Below, piece after piece: positions 28,862-37,500 of a stretch of 64,000 bases of DNA; positions within the stretch are counted from its first letter, which is position 1, and each line of letters starts with the position of its first letter. The position numbers were made by a program, and so were the translations under genes. Source of the DNA: Pannonibacter anstelovis (lineage in GTDB: Bacteria; Pseudomonadota; Alphaproteobacteria; Rhizobiales; Stappiaceae); the NCBI RefSeq assembly GCF_036881715.1, contig NZ_JBAKBF010000010.1, positions 1 through 64,000 of the forward strand, written 5' to 3'. The notes below the pieces were generated by a model, which searched no databases, was not told where the DNA came from, and saw nothing but the letters and a program-made list of their open reading frames with translations.

Positions 28862-28891
28862 GCCCCTGCCGGATCACCTTCCGGCGGGGGC
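28862..28891 (+). terminator. Hairpin between receptor gene and fhuD
   Basis: 11-bp stem GCCCCTGCCGG / CCGGCGGGGGC (one T-G pair) with an 8-nt loop, directly after the receptor stop and 7 bp before the fhuD start. No U-run. It may attenuate transcription so that receptor mRNA exceeds importer mRNA. Confidence 0.6.
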
Positions 28892-28898
28892 TCATTGC

Positions 28899-29792
28899 AT
28901 GCCGGACAGACGCACGCTGCTCAAAAGCGCCCTCGCCGCCGCCCTGCTGCCCTTTGCCGGAACGCCCCTCCGCGCAGATGGCAGACGGCGAATTGCGGCC
29001 ATCGACTGGGCAGCCGCCGAATCCCTCATGGCCCTTGGCCTGCCGCCGCTGGCCGTGGCCGACACCGGCTATTTCAACCAGCGCATGCCGCAGGCCCTGC
29101 CGCCGGAAACGCAGGACATAGGCCCCTTCTGGGCCGTCAATCTGGAACTCCTCGACAGGTTGCGCCCGGATCTCATCTTCCTGGGTGCGCCGAGCCTGTT
29201 CATGACGCCGCTTCTCAAGGACATTGCGCCAGTGGAAGTGGTGGCCGAAGGTGACAGCGGCGGGCGCTCTGCCGCCATCCTGTTCCAATGCGCCGCAGCC
29301 GCAGGCCTGCCGGACACAGCCGCAAGCTCGCTTCTGGCCCGGATTGCCAAAGAAACCGGCGCCCTTGCCGCCAGCCTTGCGCAGAGCCTTCCCGATGCCC
29401 CGCCGGTCTGCATCCTCCTGCCCGACCAGAGCGGCGGGCGGGCCACGATCTACGGCAAGGGCAGCATGCCGGACACGATGCTGACGCGCCTCGGGCTCAG
29501 CAACGGCTGGACGGGGCCGGTCAATGCCAGCGGCTTCACGCAAGCGGGGATGGACCGGCTGATGCCGCTGGAGAATGCGATCCTGATCCAGATCACCATC
29601 CCCTCGCTGGAGGCCCAGACCGAACGGGCGCTCGGCAACAGCCAGATCTGGCAGCAGCTTCCCGCCGTGCGGCAGGGGCGGCTGGCACGCATCAGCCAGT
29701 TCTATCCCTTCGGCGGCTGCCTGTCGGAGCTGCATCTTGCCCGCTCCGTTGCAAAGGCCGTTCTGGACCTGACGCAGGAGCGGAAATCCTGA
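28899..29792 (+). CDS. fhuD: FhuD-type ferric-hydroxamate binding protein
   Basis: 297 residues. The N-terminus DRRTLLKSALAAALLPFAG looks like a twin-arginine-type signal. The rest is a class III (helical-backbone) binding protein, with RRIAAIDWAAAESLMALG and LLDRLRPDLIFLG typical of FhuD. Periplasmic carrier that delivers ferric hydroxamates to FhuB. The stop shares a base with the fhuB start (TGATG). Confidence 0.9.
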   Translation: MPDRRTLLKSALAAALLPFAGTPLRADGRRRIAAIDWAAAESLMALGLPPLAVADTGYFNQRMPQALPPETQDIGPFWAVNLELLDRLRPDLIFLGAPSLFMTPLLKDIAPVEVVAEGDSGGRSAAILFQCAAAAGLPDTAASSLLARIAKETGALAASLAQSLPDAPPVCILLPDQSGGRATIYGKGSMPDTMLTRLGLSNGWTGPVNASGFTQAGMDRLMPLENAILIQITIPSLEAQTERALGNSQIWQQLPAVRQGRLARISQFYPFGGCLSELHLARSVAKAVLDLTQERKS

Positions 29793-31747
29793 TGCCCGCC
29801 GCCGGTCTTCCCGCTGCAATGCCACCCCATGCGGCCCTTCGCGCAGTCCTGCGCAAAGGTCTTCTGACCTGCCTGCTGGCGGTGCCCGCGCTGGCGCTGG
29901 CGGGACTGGCCATCACCGGCACCTCCGATCCGCTGATCCTCACCTACAGCCTTCTGCCGCGCATTCTGGCGGCGCTGGTGGCCGGGGCGCTGCTGGGGCT
30001 GGGCGGGGCCGTGTTCCAGCGCGTCTTCAACAATCCCCTTGCCGAGCCGTCGCTGCTGGGCATCACCGGCGGGGCAGCGCTGTGCATGGCCGCAACGCTG
30101 GTGCTGGCGCCCGTCCTGTGGTCGCAGGGCTATCAGATCGTGGCGCTGGCCGGGGCGGGGCTTGCCCTTGCCGCCGTGCTCGCCATCGCCTGGGGACCTC
30201 ATCTCAATTCGCAGAAGCTGGTGCTCGCCGGGGTGATGGTGAACCTGCTATGCAATGCGGCCTATTCACTGCTGGTGCTGTTCAACCACGATTTTCTCAG
30301 CAACCTTCTGACCTGGCAGGCCGGATCGCTGCAACAGAACGGCTGGGCCGCGCCGCTGCGGCTCACGGTGCTGGCGCTTCTCGCCATCATCCCCCTGTGG
30401 CTGCTGGAGCGGCCCTTGCGGCTGCTGGCTCTGGGCGATGCAGGGGCCTCAAGCCTTGGCCTGCCGGTGCGCATGGTCAAGCTGCTGATGCTGGGCCTCG
30501 TTTCCTGCCTCGCCGCCTGCGTGACGGCGGAATTCGGCCAGATCGGTCTCATCGGCCTGGCCGCACCGGCCCTTGCCCGGGCCATCCGCCAGCGGGCGAA
30601 CCCCGGCCTTGCCTCCTCCGCTCTCACCGGCGCGCTGCTGCTGCTCACAGCCGACCAGTGCATGCGGCTGCTGACGCCCTTTGCCGGGGACCTGCCGGTG
30701 GGTGCGGCGGCGGGGCTCTTTGCAGGCCCCCTGCTCATCCTTCTAGCCCGCCGTGCCGCAGGCAGCGTGCCGCTGACTTTTCAGCTGCAGGCACCGCAGC
30801 GCAAAGCGGGCGCGCGCCTCCTGCTGCTGCTGGGCCTTGCGCTGACACTGGCCTTTGCTGCCGCCCTTGTGATGGGACGCGTGCCCGGCGGCTGGTCCCT
30901 GGCGCTGGACGGCAGGGAGCTCGCCCGCATCTGGCAATGGCGCCTGCCGCCGCTTCTCGGCTCGGCCAGTGCGGGTCTCTGCCTTGCCCTTGCGGGCCTG
31001 CTGCTGCAACGGCTGCTGCGCAATCCGCTGGCAAGCCCGGACCTGCTCGGCATCGGCCATGGCGCCGGCCTTGCTCTGGCGCTGGCGCTCGTCATCCTGC
31101 CCGCCGCCAGCGCCCCGGCGAAGCTGGCCGTAACGCTGACCGGCGCGGGGCTCGCCATGCTGGCGGTGACACTCCTTGCCCTGCGCAGCCGCTTTGATCC
31201 GGCGCGGATGCTACTGATCGGTGCGGGCATCGCCAGCACCGCCAATGCCCTGCTTGTGCTGGTGATGGCGGGTGGCGGCCAGCGGGGGGCGGCGCTGCTC
31301 GGCTGGTTTTCCGGCATCACCTCGTCCACCAGCCTGCCGGTGGCCGTGGCTGCCGCCCTCACCGGCTGCGCCTGCCTTGCAGGCAGTCTTCTCCTCAGCC
31401 GCAGGGTCGATCTGGTGGCACTGGGAGAGCCTGCCGCCATCAGCCTCGGCGTGTCCGTGCGCCGCACCCGCATCATCGGCCTGACGCTCGCAGCCCTTGC
31501 CACCGCCGCCGGAACGCTCGTCACCGGCCCCGTCAGCTTCATCGGCATTCTGGTGCCGCATCTCGTCACACGCCTTGGCTTCCGGGGCACAGCCAGCGCC
31601 AGCATCGCCTGCGGCCTCACCGGCGCGCTGCTGATGACTCTGGCCGAATGGGCGAGCCAGACCCTCGCCTGGCCCTGGCCCCTCTCCCCCGGCCTCCTCG
31701 CCGCCCTCCTCGGCGGCCCATACTTTCTTTGGCTCCTGCGGCGCTAG
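29792..31747 (+). CDS. fhuB: FhuB-type ferric-hydroxamate permease, fused double FecCD
   Basis: About 651 residues from the ATG at 29792; upstream in-frame codons lie within fhuD and are not used. Two FecCD halves in tandem, each with the family motif (GGAVFQRVFNNPLAEPSLLG and LAGLLLQRLLRNPLASPDLLG). Each half also has a GxxG-type helix near its end (FGQIGLIGLAAP, VSFIGILVPHL). Inner-membrane channel of the Fhu importer. No FhuC ATPase gene follows; the nearest siderophore-type ATPase is at 55933-56724. Confidence 0.93.
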   Translation: MPAAGLPAAMPPHAALRAVLRKGLLTCLLAVPALALAGLAITGTSDPLILTYSLLPRILAALVAGALLGLGGAVFQRVFNNPLAEPSLLGITGGAALCMAATLVLAPVLWSQGYQIVALAGAGLALAAVLAIAWGPHLNSQKLVLAGVMVNLLCNAAYSLLVLFNHDFLSNLLTWQAGSLQQNGWAAPLRLTVLALLAIIPLWLLERPLRLLALGDAGASSLGLPVRMVKLLMLGLVSCLAACVTAEFGQIGLIGLAAPALARAIRQRANPGLASSALTGALLLLTADQCMRLLTPFAGDLPVGAAAGLFAGPLLILLARRAAGSVPLTFQLQAPQRKAGARLLLLLGLALTLAFAAALVMGRVPGGWSLALDGRELARIWQWRLPPLLGSASAGLCLALAGLLLQRLLRNPLASPDLLGIGHGAGLALALALVILPAASAPAKLAVTLTGAGLAMLAVTLLALRSRFDPARMLLIGAGIASTANALLVLVMAGGGQRGAALLGWFSGITSSTSLPVAVAAALTGCACLAGSLLLSRRVDLVALGEPAAISLGVSVRRTRIIGLTLAALATAAGTLVTGPVSFIGILVPHLVTRLGFRGTASASIACGLTGALLMTLAEWASQTLAWPWPLSPGLLAALLGGPYFLWLLRR

Positions 31748-31800
31748 CCGGCGCAGGGATGAGGCGTTTGTGCCCGCTTGCGCAGGCATCGGAAGTTTAA

Positions 31801-31824
31801 TATAGAACGGTTGTCCGTTTTATA
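31801..31824. promoter_or_regulatory. TetR-type operator upstream of the TetR gene
   Basis: Near-perfect inverted repeat TATAGAACGG - TTGT - CCGTTTTATA, 11 bp before the TetR start. AT-rich and promoter-like. Most likely the autoregulatory site. Confidence 0.7.
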
Positions 31825-31834
31825 TAAATGAGCC

Positions 31835-32455
31835 ATGCCCCGCATCAGCCCGGAAAAACTTGAGGAGCGCCGTCAGCAGATCCGTGCGGCGGCGGCGCGG
31901 TGTTTTGCGCGCAAGGGCATTCAGGCCACCACCATGCGCGAGATTTTTGCCGAAGCGGGCCTCAGCGCCGGGGCGGTCTACAATTACTACAGGACCAAGG
32001 ACGACCTGATCGCCGATGGCATCACCGCCAGCACGGCAGAAAGCGCGGAGGCGATCACGGCGGCCGCAGAAGTGTTGAGCTTTGATGAGGTCATCGGCCA
32101 GTTCCTTGCTGATCTGAAGGCTGCCGCCAGCGATGGCCGCGCCCGGGCAACGCCGATGATCCACGCCGAAGTGGCGGTGCGGCCGGATTTGCTGAAAGTG
32201 TTCCAGGAGGGGCGCAGCCGGATCCGTGATGCCCTGCGCGATCAGCTGGCGCGCACAAGGCCGGATCTGTCACCGCAGGAGACCGGAACGCTCGCCGGTT
32301 TCGTCCTCGCCTTCTATCAGGGCCTCGTGTCGGAAGCCGCCCTCGGCAGCCTGCCGGATCTCGAGGCCATGCACGGCATCATCCGGCTGGTGCTGAGCCA
32401 GTATGGCAAGGCCCCTGAAGCACCCTGTTCCCCCCACCTCTCACCGGAAGGATGA
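31835..32455 (+). CDS. TetR-family transcriptional regulator
   Basis: 206 residues. HTH in the first 50 residues (IQATTMREIFAEAGLSAGAV, YNYYRTKDDLIADGI) followed by a helical ligand/dimer domain. An operator-like inverted repeat lies directly upstream. Its stop overlaps the start of a small gene by ATGA, so the two are co-translated and the small protein is the first candidate for its function. The ligand is unknown. Confidence 0.9.
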   Translation: MPRISPEKLEERRQQIRAAAARCFARKGIQATTMREIFAEAGLSAGAVYNYYRTKDDLIADGITASTAESAEAITAAAEVLSFDEVIGQFLADLKAAASDGRARATPMIHAEVAVRPDLLKVFQEGRSRIRDALRDQLARTRPDLSPQETGTLAGFVLAFYQGLVSEAALGSLPDLEAMHGIIRLVLSQYGKAPEAPCSPHLSPEG

Positions 32456-32706
32456 AGACCATGAACCCCGTCCACATCACCAAGCACACGGAAGCCGGGC
32501 CGGACCGCCACATCCGCATCCCCGGCCGCCTCGCCCTGCTAGCCACACGCCTGATGCCCGCCTCTGCGCAGCGCGCCTTGACGGAAAAAGGCCTCAACCT
32601 GCCCGCGCTCAGCACCGCCCTGCACCAGAATGCGCCCTTCGATTGCGTGCTGGAAGTGCACGAGCACAAGGTGCCCACCACCGTGCGGATCAGCACCGGC
32701 GGGTGA
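32452..32706 (+). CDS. Small protein of unknown function, coupled to TetR
   Basis: 84 residues (81 from the second ATG). I do not recognise a family. No signal peptide or membrane segment; several His residues and a basic central part (RHIRIPGRLALLATRLMP). The ATGA overlap with the TetR gene and the normal GC content and codon use support a real gene. Confidence 0.65.
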   Translation: MKTMNPVHITKHTEAGPDRHIRIPGRLALLATRLMPASAQRALTEKGLNLPALSTALHQNAPFDCVLEVHEHKVPTTVRISTGG

Positions 32707-32793
32707 GCAGCCAATCCGGAAACCGCCACATTCAGCCAGGCAACAATCTCAAGCGGGAATTGCTTTCAAGTGGACCGTTCTGGCGCCTCGCTG

Positions 32794-33456
32794 TCAGGAA
32801 GATATCTGTCTAGCACCGTGCGGAGCCTGAGCAGCTTCAAGGCGTGATGTGTCAGCATCGAAAGCCTTGATATAGGCCGCGCTGGAGCCTGCCCCCGTGT
32901 CCAGCTGGCTTTCCACCGTCAGGTTGCGGCCAGCCTCAACTTCCGCCGATCCGGCGTCAACAAGCGCGCCCTTCAGCGCAATGTCGCGCCCGGCTGAAAC
33001 ATCCGCATGGCCGCCAACCGTGATGTTGGTATTGGTGTGGGCCGTCTGTGCGCTGGAGGAGGTGCCGTTCTGCGCCGAAACGCTGGCGCCGACGCCAACA
33101 TTTGCCCCCTTCATGCCAACGCCCACCGTCACGCTGACACCGGCCGAGCGCGACGAGCTGGACGTATCCATGCTGGTGGTATTGACCGCAGACGTCAGCT
33201 CGATGTCCCGGCCAGCGGTGATCACCGCATCATTGCCAGCCTCAACCTGCGCCCCTTGCGAGACAATGTCCCGCCCGGCGCTGATGACAAGGTCATTTCC
33301 CGCCGAAAGGGTCGTGACACGGGCAGCCTCCCCCGACTGGCTGCTGCTGCTCTTCGAGCTGGACATGCCAACGCCAAGCGTCAGGCTGGCAGGATCACCG
33401 GCGTGGAGCTTTGGCTCGCAGGGCCGGAACACCCGTAACGCCGCAGCCAATGGCAC
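32794..33456 (-). pseudogene. Displaced fragment of a CdiA-type exoprotein
   Basis: An open frame of ~220 codons (GTG) without signal peptide or secretion domain. Its repeats (SKSSSS, VTTLSAGNDLVISAG, ITAGRDIELTSA, ISAGRDIV, VEAGRNLTVESQLDT) match the part of the intact cdiA around 36640-37180. It therefore comes from a different allele or paralogue of cdiA. It has no obvious ribosome-binding site and cannot be secreted by itself. It is best read as a leftover of cassette recombination. Its 3' end contains a 60-bp repeat also found at 48115-48175 in inverse orientation. Confidence 0.75.
32811..32874 (-). repeat. Flanking inverted repeat, right-hand copy of a pair (with 48115-48175)
   Basis: On the minus strand this reads GATGCTGACACATCACGCCT...CCGCACGG and aligns with 48115-48175 on the plus strand at roughly 80% by eye over 60 bp. 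The two copies face each other across the CDI island. Confidence 0.6.
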
Positions 33457-33531
33457 GGGCGTTCAGGGGGGCAGGCGAATATCATCCCTGTAAAGTGCTA
33501 GATGAAACGCTATCTTCATACATTCATCGAA

Positions 33532-33780
33532 TCACTTCTCACCCTCCACCAAACAAAATAAACCGCTGAAATATCCTGGATCAGGAAATACTAGTCGCCA
33601 CTTTGATTGGCAATCTTTGCAAACAAACCATCTTTCCGGCATCATTTCTCCAGCATAACGACAATCAACGGGAACCTCATATGCATTTCCCACCTGAATT
33701 TGACCTTCGATCCAAGTAATAAATCTTTCTAATTCATTTAAAGTGCGAAATCCATCGATCTTTTCCCAATGGCAAATCAT
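33532..33780 (-). CDS. Orphan immunity-type protein of a polymorphic toxin
   Basis: 82 residues, AT-rich compared with the host genes. The pattern WEKIDGFRTLNELERFITWI ... EVPVDCRYAG ... RWFVCKDCQSKWRLVFPDP resembles a small family I know from the 3' ends of polymorphic-toxin loci. Its ATG at 33780 overlaps, as ATGA, the stop of a short toxin-tail remnant (33781-33905). That is exactly the toxin/immunity arrangement seen for the intact cdiA-cdiI pair. It probably protects against a toxin whose gene is lost here. Confidence 0.7.
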   Translation of the reverse strand: MICHWEKIDGFRTLNELERFITWIEGQIQVGNAYEVPVDCRYAGEMMPERWFVCKDCQSKWRLVFPDPGYFSGLFCLVEGEK

Positions 33781-33905
33781 GGACCGACCTTCCAGTTTGG
33801 ATCAACTTTGGTATCAAAAAATACCTGATTGCCGCCATCGGTGACATCATAGCCGCCCCGCCCGGCAACAATGCCGCTCTGCTCGCCTCACGCGTGACGT
33901 CAGCA
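33778..33905 (-). pseudogene. Remnant of a second CdiA toxin end
   Basis: Minus-strand reading gives GEQSGIVAGRGGYDVT, matching cdiA near 36475-36525, fused directly to DGGNQVFFDTKVDPNWKVGP and a stop that overlaps the orphan immunity gene. Just upstream the frame is closed by a TGA; alignment to cdiA shows a ~25-bp deletion there. So an alternative C-terminal toxin was once joined at this CdiA module and the coding sequence has since decayed. Confidence 0.7.
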
Positions 33906-34060
33906 GCACACTCACAAAGTGGAACCTCAATATCGCAAACTTCGACGACACAATTGGGCCCATCCGGAGCGATGGCCGTGCGCTCTGGCGTGGACCCGCG
34001 AGCCAGCATCGCTCTGGACGGAGCCGACCCATCACTCTGTGCAGTCCAAATCTCACAGTA

Positions 34061-34552
34061 TCAAACACCAGAGTGAGAAGAGCATAGATCGTCGGAATGA
34101 AACCCAACTATAGGACCATAATCCTGTTCTGTGTTCGATGTGTAAACAATGAACCGACGCTTGGGAAAACTGGCGTTCAACGTCAACCGTAGAGCTTGCG
34201 CCATTAAACTTGCTACGCCCTCAAACGAGGTCTCCGGAATTTCCTCATCTGTCGCAAACAAATCATAGACGTGCTGATGGTTGATGATCTTTTCGACAGC
34301 CACGGTTTCACCTAGCTCTGCCTTCCAGCGAGTATACCCTTTGAGTGAAAATCGGTCCCGAAGGAATACTCCTCCTTCATGCTCCACAAAGGCAGGAATT
34401 AGTAGGCGCCCTACCACGGCAACTATATCTGGGTGAACGTGGTAATTTATGTATTCGAGCCATGGCAGCGCGGGTCGTGGCGAAACACTATCCCCCCACA
34501 CCCTAACTGCTTCCGGCTCCAACCATTCTGATAGTGGATCTCGAACATTCAT
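34061..34552 (-). CDS. CdiI-type immunity protein for the adjacent CdiA
   Basis: 163 residues, no signal peptide, noticeably AT-richer than the flanks. It starts at an ATG that overlaps the cdiA stop (ATGA), the standard position of an immunity gene. I do not recognise the family from its sequence (VRVWGDSVSPRPALPWLEYI, FPKRRFIVYTSN). Role by context: binds the CdiA C-terminal toxin in the cytoplasm of sister cells. The stretch 33906-34060 between it and the toxin remnant shows no gene. Confidence 0.82.
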   Translation of the reverse strand: MNVRDPLSEWLEPEAVRVWGDSVSPRPALPWLEYINYHVHPDIVAVVGRLLIPAFVEHEGGVFLRDRFSLKGYTRWKAELGETVAVEKIINHQHVYDLFATDEEIPETSFEGVASLMAQALRLTLNASFPKRRFIVYTSNTEQDYGPIVGFHSDDLCSSHSGV

Positions 34553-37500
34553 GGGATTTCATCCGGCATAGCAGGTCGTGGATCTGTTCTTGGATTCTGA
34601 ACGCGGACACTTCCATCTGGAAGTGTATTCCTCCCATACTCCAAAACATGGGGAGTCTGAACTCCGTTATGGGCGGCACCAGTAACATCAACACGCCTTA
34701 CTATCTGGCCATTGGCGTCATAAGTCGCATAGCTTGTAATGTTACCTTGATTATCAGCCCTAAAAACCGCGCCATTGGGAGGGCCGTTCTCAAGGCTGAA
34801 ACGGCCGCTCACCTGTGTCGCGTTCTCCAGCGGACCTCCCTGAAGACTACCAACCCGCCTCGGTATTGGCAGCGCTGCATTTGGCCCAGGCGCATTGATC
34901 ACCGGCCCGGAGGTGGACGGCTGGGTGAGGGTTGTCTGGGCGGTGGAACCTGCACTCTGGGTGTTGAAGACCGGGTTGCCGCGGCTGTCAAAGCGCACAT
35001 TGCCCGAAGCATCGCGCACAGGCGTGTAGATCTGACCGCTGCCGCCGTGCGTTACCGTGCCGTCTGCATTGCGCGTATAGCCCGCTGGCGGCTGCCAGTT
35101 GTCCCATTGCCTGGAATTCGGGTTGGGCCCTCCGCCGCCCGCCTTATCGCCCTGCCCTTGGCCAGCATTCTGTTTGCTGTCCGGGAAGGCACTTCCGTTC
35201 GAGGGTTCCGTGTCGTTGGAATTTTGACCTGCATTTGGTTGCTTTGCCTTGCTGTAGCGGACCGACGCCACTGCTCCGATGATCTGACCAAGTTGCGGCG
35301 AGAGGACACCTTCTCCCAGTTCCAACTGTGCGAGCCTGGTCAGATCAGAAAGAGAGGCATCAGGGTTTCCCGCCAGAAGGCGCTCAGCCAGAACATCGCG
35401 GATGGCATAGAAGGCGATCTCGGTGAAGTAGTTTTGGGCCCCGCCGCCGGTCTCTACAACCGCCCCTTTCCAGAAGACATCATAGAATATGCCTGCTGCT
35501 TCAGAATCCGGGCCGAGTGACTTCAGGATATTTTCATATAGGTCAGCTGTATTTCCGGATTTGTATGCTTTCCACATAACATCCAGATCGCTGGCAGATA
35601 TGGCATCAAGAAGCTCTTCGTTCTGTGACGCGCTCAATTCCCGATATTCTTTGCCAACCGCCTGCTCACAAGCGGGATCACCGCCGCAGGCCAGCAATTT
35701 CTCTTTGAATTCCTCCAGTTGCACATGAGAGAGATAATTATGCTTGATATTATCCAGTGCAGCGGCGGCTCCGGCCTGGCCGCCGATGGCGGCGCCGAGG
35801 GCGGTGGCGGTCCATTGGCGGATGGCGTCCTGCTGCGCCGTGGTGAGATCCGGATGGTCCTTCAGCATCTGCGACACGACGCCGTTGGCAAGCTCGCTCA
35901 CCAGCCCCGCCGCAGCGCCCGCGCCTATGTCCGTGCCTGCAACGGCGGCGACGGCGGCGCCAACGGCGGCGTGGAGGGCGGCCTTGGCGGGGCCGCCGTC
36001 CTTCAGGCCGATTTCCGCTGAAAGATCACCCGTCAGCCCGTTCAGCAGTTCGGACAGGACCGCAGCCCCCTCCTGGCGGGCCTTCAGCCGGGCGATGTCA
36101 TAGGCTTCCACCGAAACATGCGCCGTCCCGGCATCCCGGTTCAGGCTGGCAAGATCCTGCCTCTGATCCGAAAGCTCCAGCGTGCCCGGCGTCACGGTCG
36201 CCCGTGTGGCGCCGCTTTCGCCTTCCCGCGCAGGCATGTTGACGATGGGCGTCAGCGTGCCGGGATAGCGGGCAGCAACGTCCTTCCCGGCCTCTGTCTC
36301 TGCGCTGCCGAAGTTGACGCCAAAGCCCACGCCAAAGCCGGAGCTGGAGGAGGCGGAGCTGTTCTGAACATTCCGCCACACCAGTTCACGCGCGGAGAGG
36401 ACATTGTCCTCAGCATCCGCCGTGGAAGAAATCACCCCGCCGGTCAGATCCACCTTGCCTCCGGCGGTGACATCATAGCCGCCCCGCCCGGCAACAATGC
36501 CGCTCTGCTCACCCACACTGGCAAAGTCACCCGTAACGCGGCTCTGGCTCGCAGACCCGGACGCCCCGATGACGCCGCCGCCGATGGTGCCGCCGACCGA
36601 GGCCGAACGGCTGGTCTCGCGGTAGGAGGCCGTGTCCTGGCGGCTTTCAATGACGAGATCCCCGCCCGCGTCGACGATCACCTGTTCGCCCGAGGCCACG
36701 GCGCCCTTCAGCGCCGTATCGCCGCCGGACAGCAGCATCACCGTGCCTGTGCCCACAACATGGCTGTTCAGGTGCGAGCTGGTGCTTTCGCCGCCCTTTG
36801 ACGAGGCAGCGGAGGCCTCGAAGACGAAGGACGGCGTGGGCGTCTGCCCCAGCTTCACACCGAAGGAAACCCCGGCACCAATGCTGGCCTGACTGGAGCT
36901 GAAGTTTGATTGGGACGTGGCCTGCGCACTCGTCAGGCTGATGTCATCAGCCGCCGAGAGAATGATGTTGCCTGCACCGAGCGCAGAGCCCGGCACGCCT
37001 GCCGTGATCTGCACACCCTCGCCCCGGATGCTGCCGGAGCCGGAAGGCCCTGTTCCGGCGAGAATGAGAGTATCCCCGCCGCTCTGCAGCGTGGTGACCA
37101 CCGGCGAAGCGGCGGCTGACGAACTGGAGGACTTGCTGACGGAAACGCCCGCCATCACCGAGATGGAACCGAGTTCAAACGGCTCTTTTGCCTTGGCCGC
37201 CGCTTCGGCCGCCTGCACTGCCTTGACGGCCTTGTAGGCACCAAGGGCCGCCACGGGCACGCTGTAGGCGCCGTTCTTGCCCGCTGCACCCTGCACCCCC
37301 GAGACAATCTTGTTGCCCGCGTCGATGAGGGGGGAGGCGGCGGAGACGGTGGCGCCGATGAAGAGGTCGCTCTTGTGGTGGCTGCTGGCGAAGCTGTCGG
37401 TGGCGGCCAGAAGGTTGACGTCGCCGCCTGCGGCGAGTGTCAGGTCCTCACCCGCCAGCAGGGCCGTGCCTGTGGCGTTGATGTCCTTCGCGGCGGTGAC

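Noticed and set aside
33847..34107. 86-codon minus-strand frame between immunity gene and toxin remnant
   Set aside because: Overlaps both neighbours, covers the CdiA-homologous remnant in a different frame and shows no family pattern.
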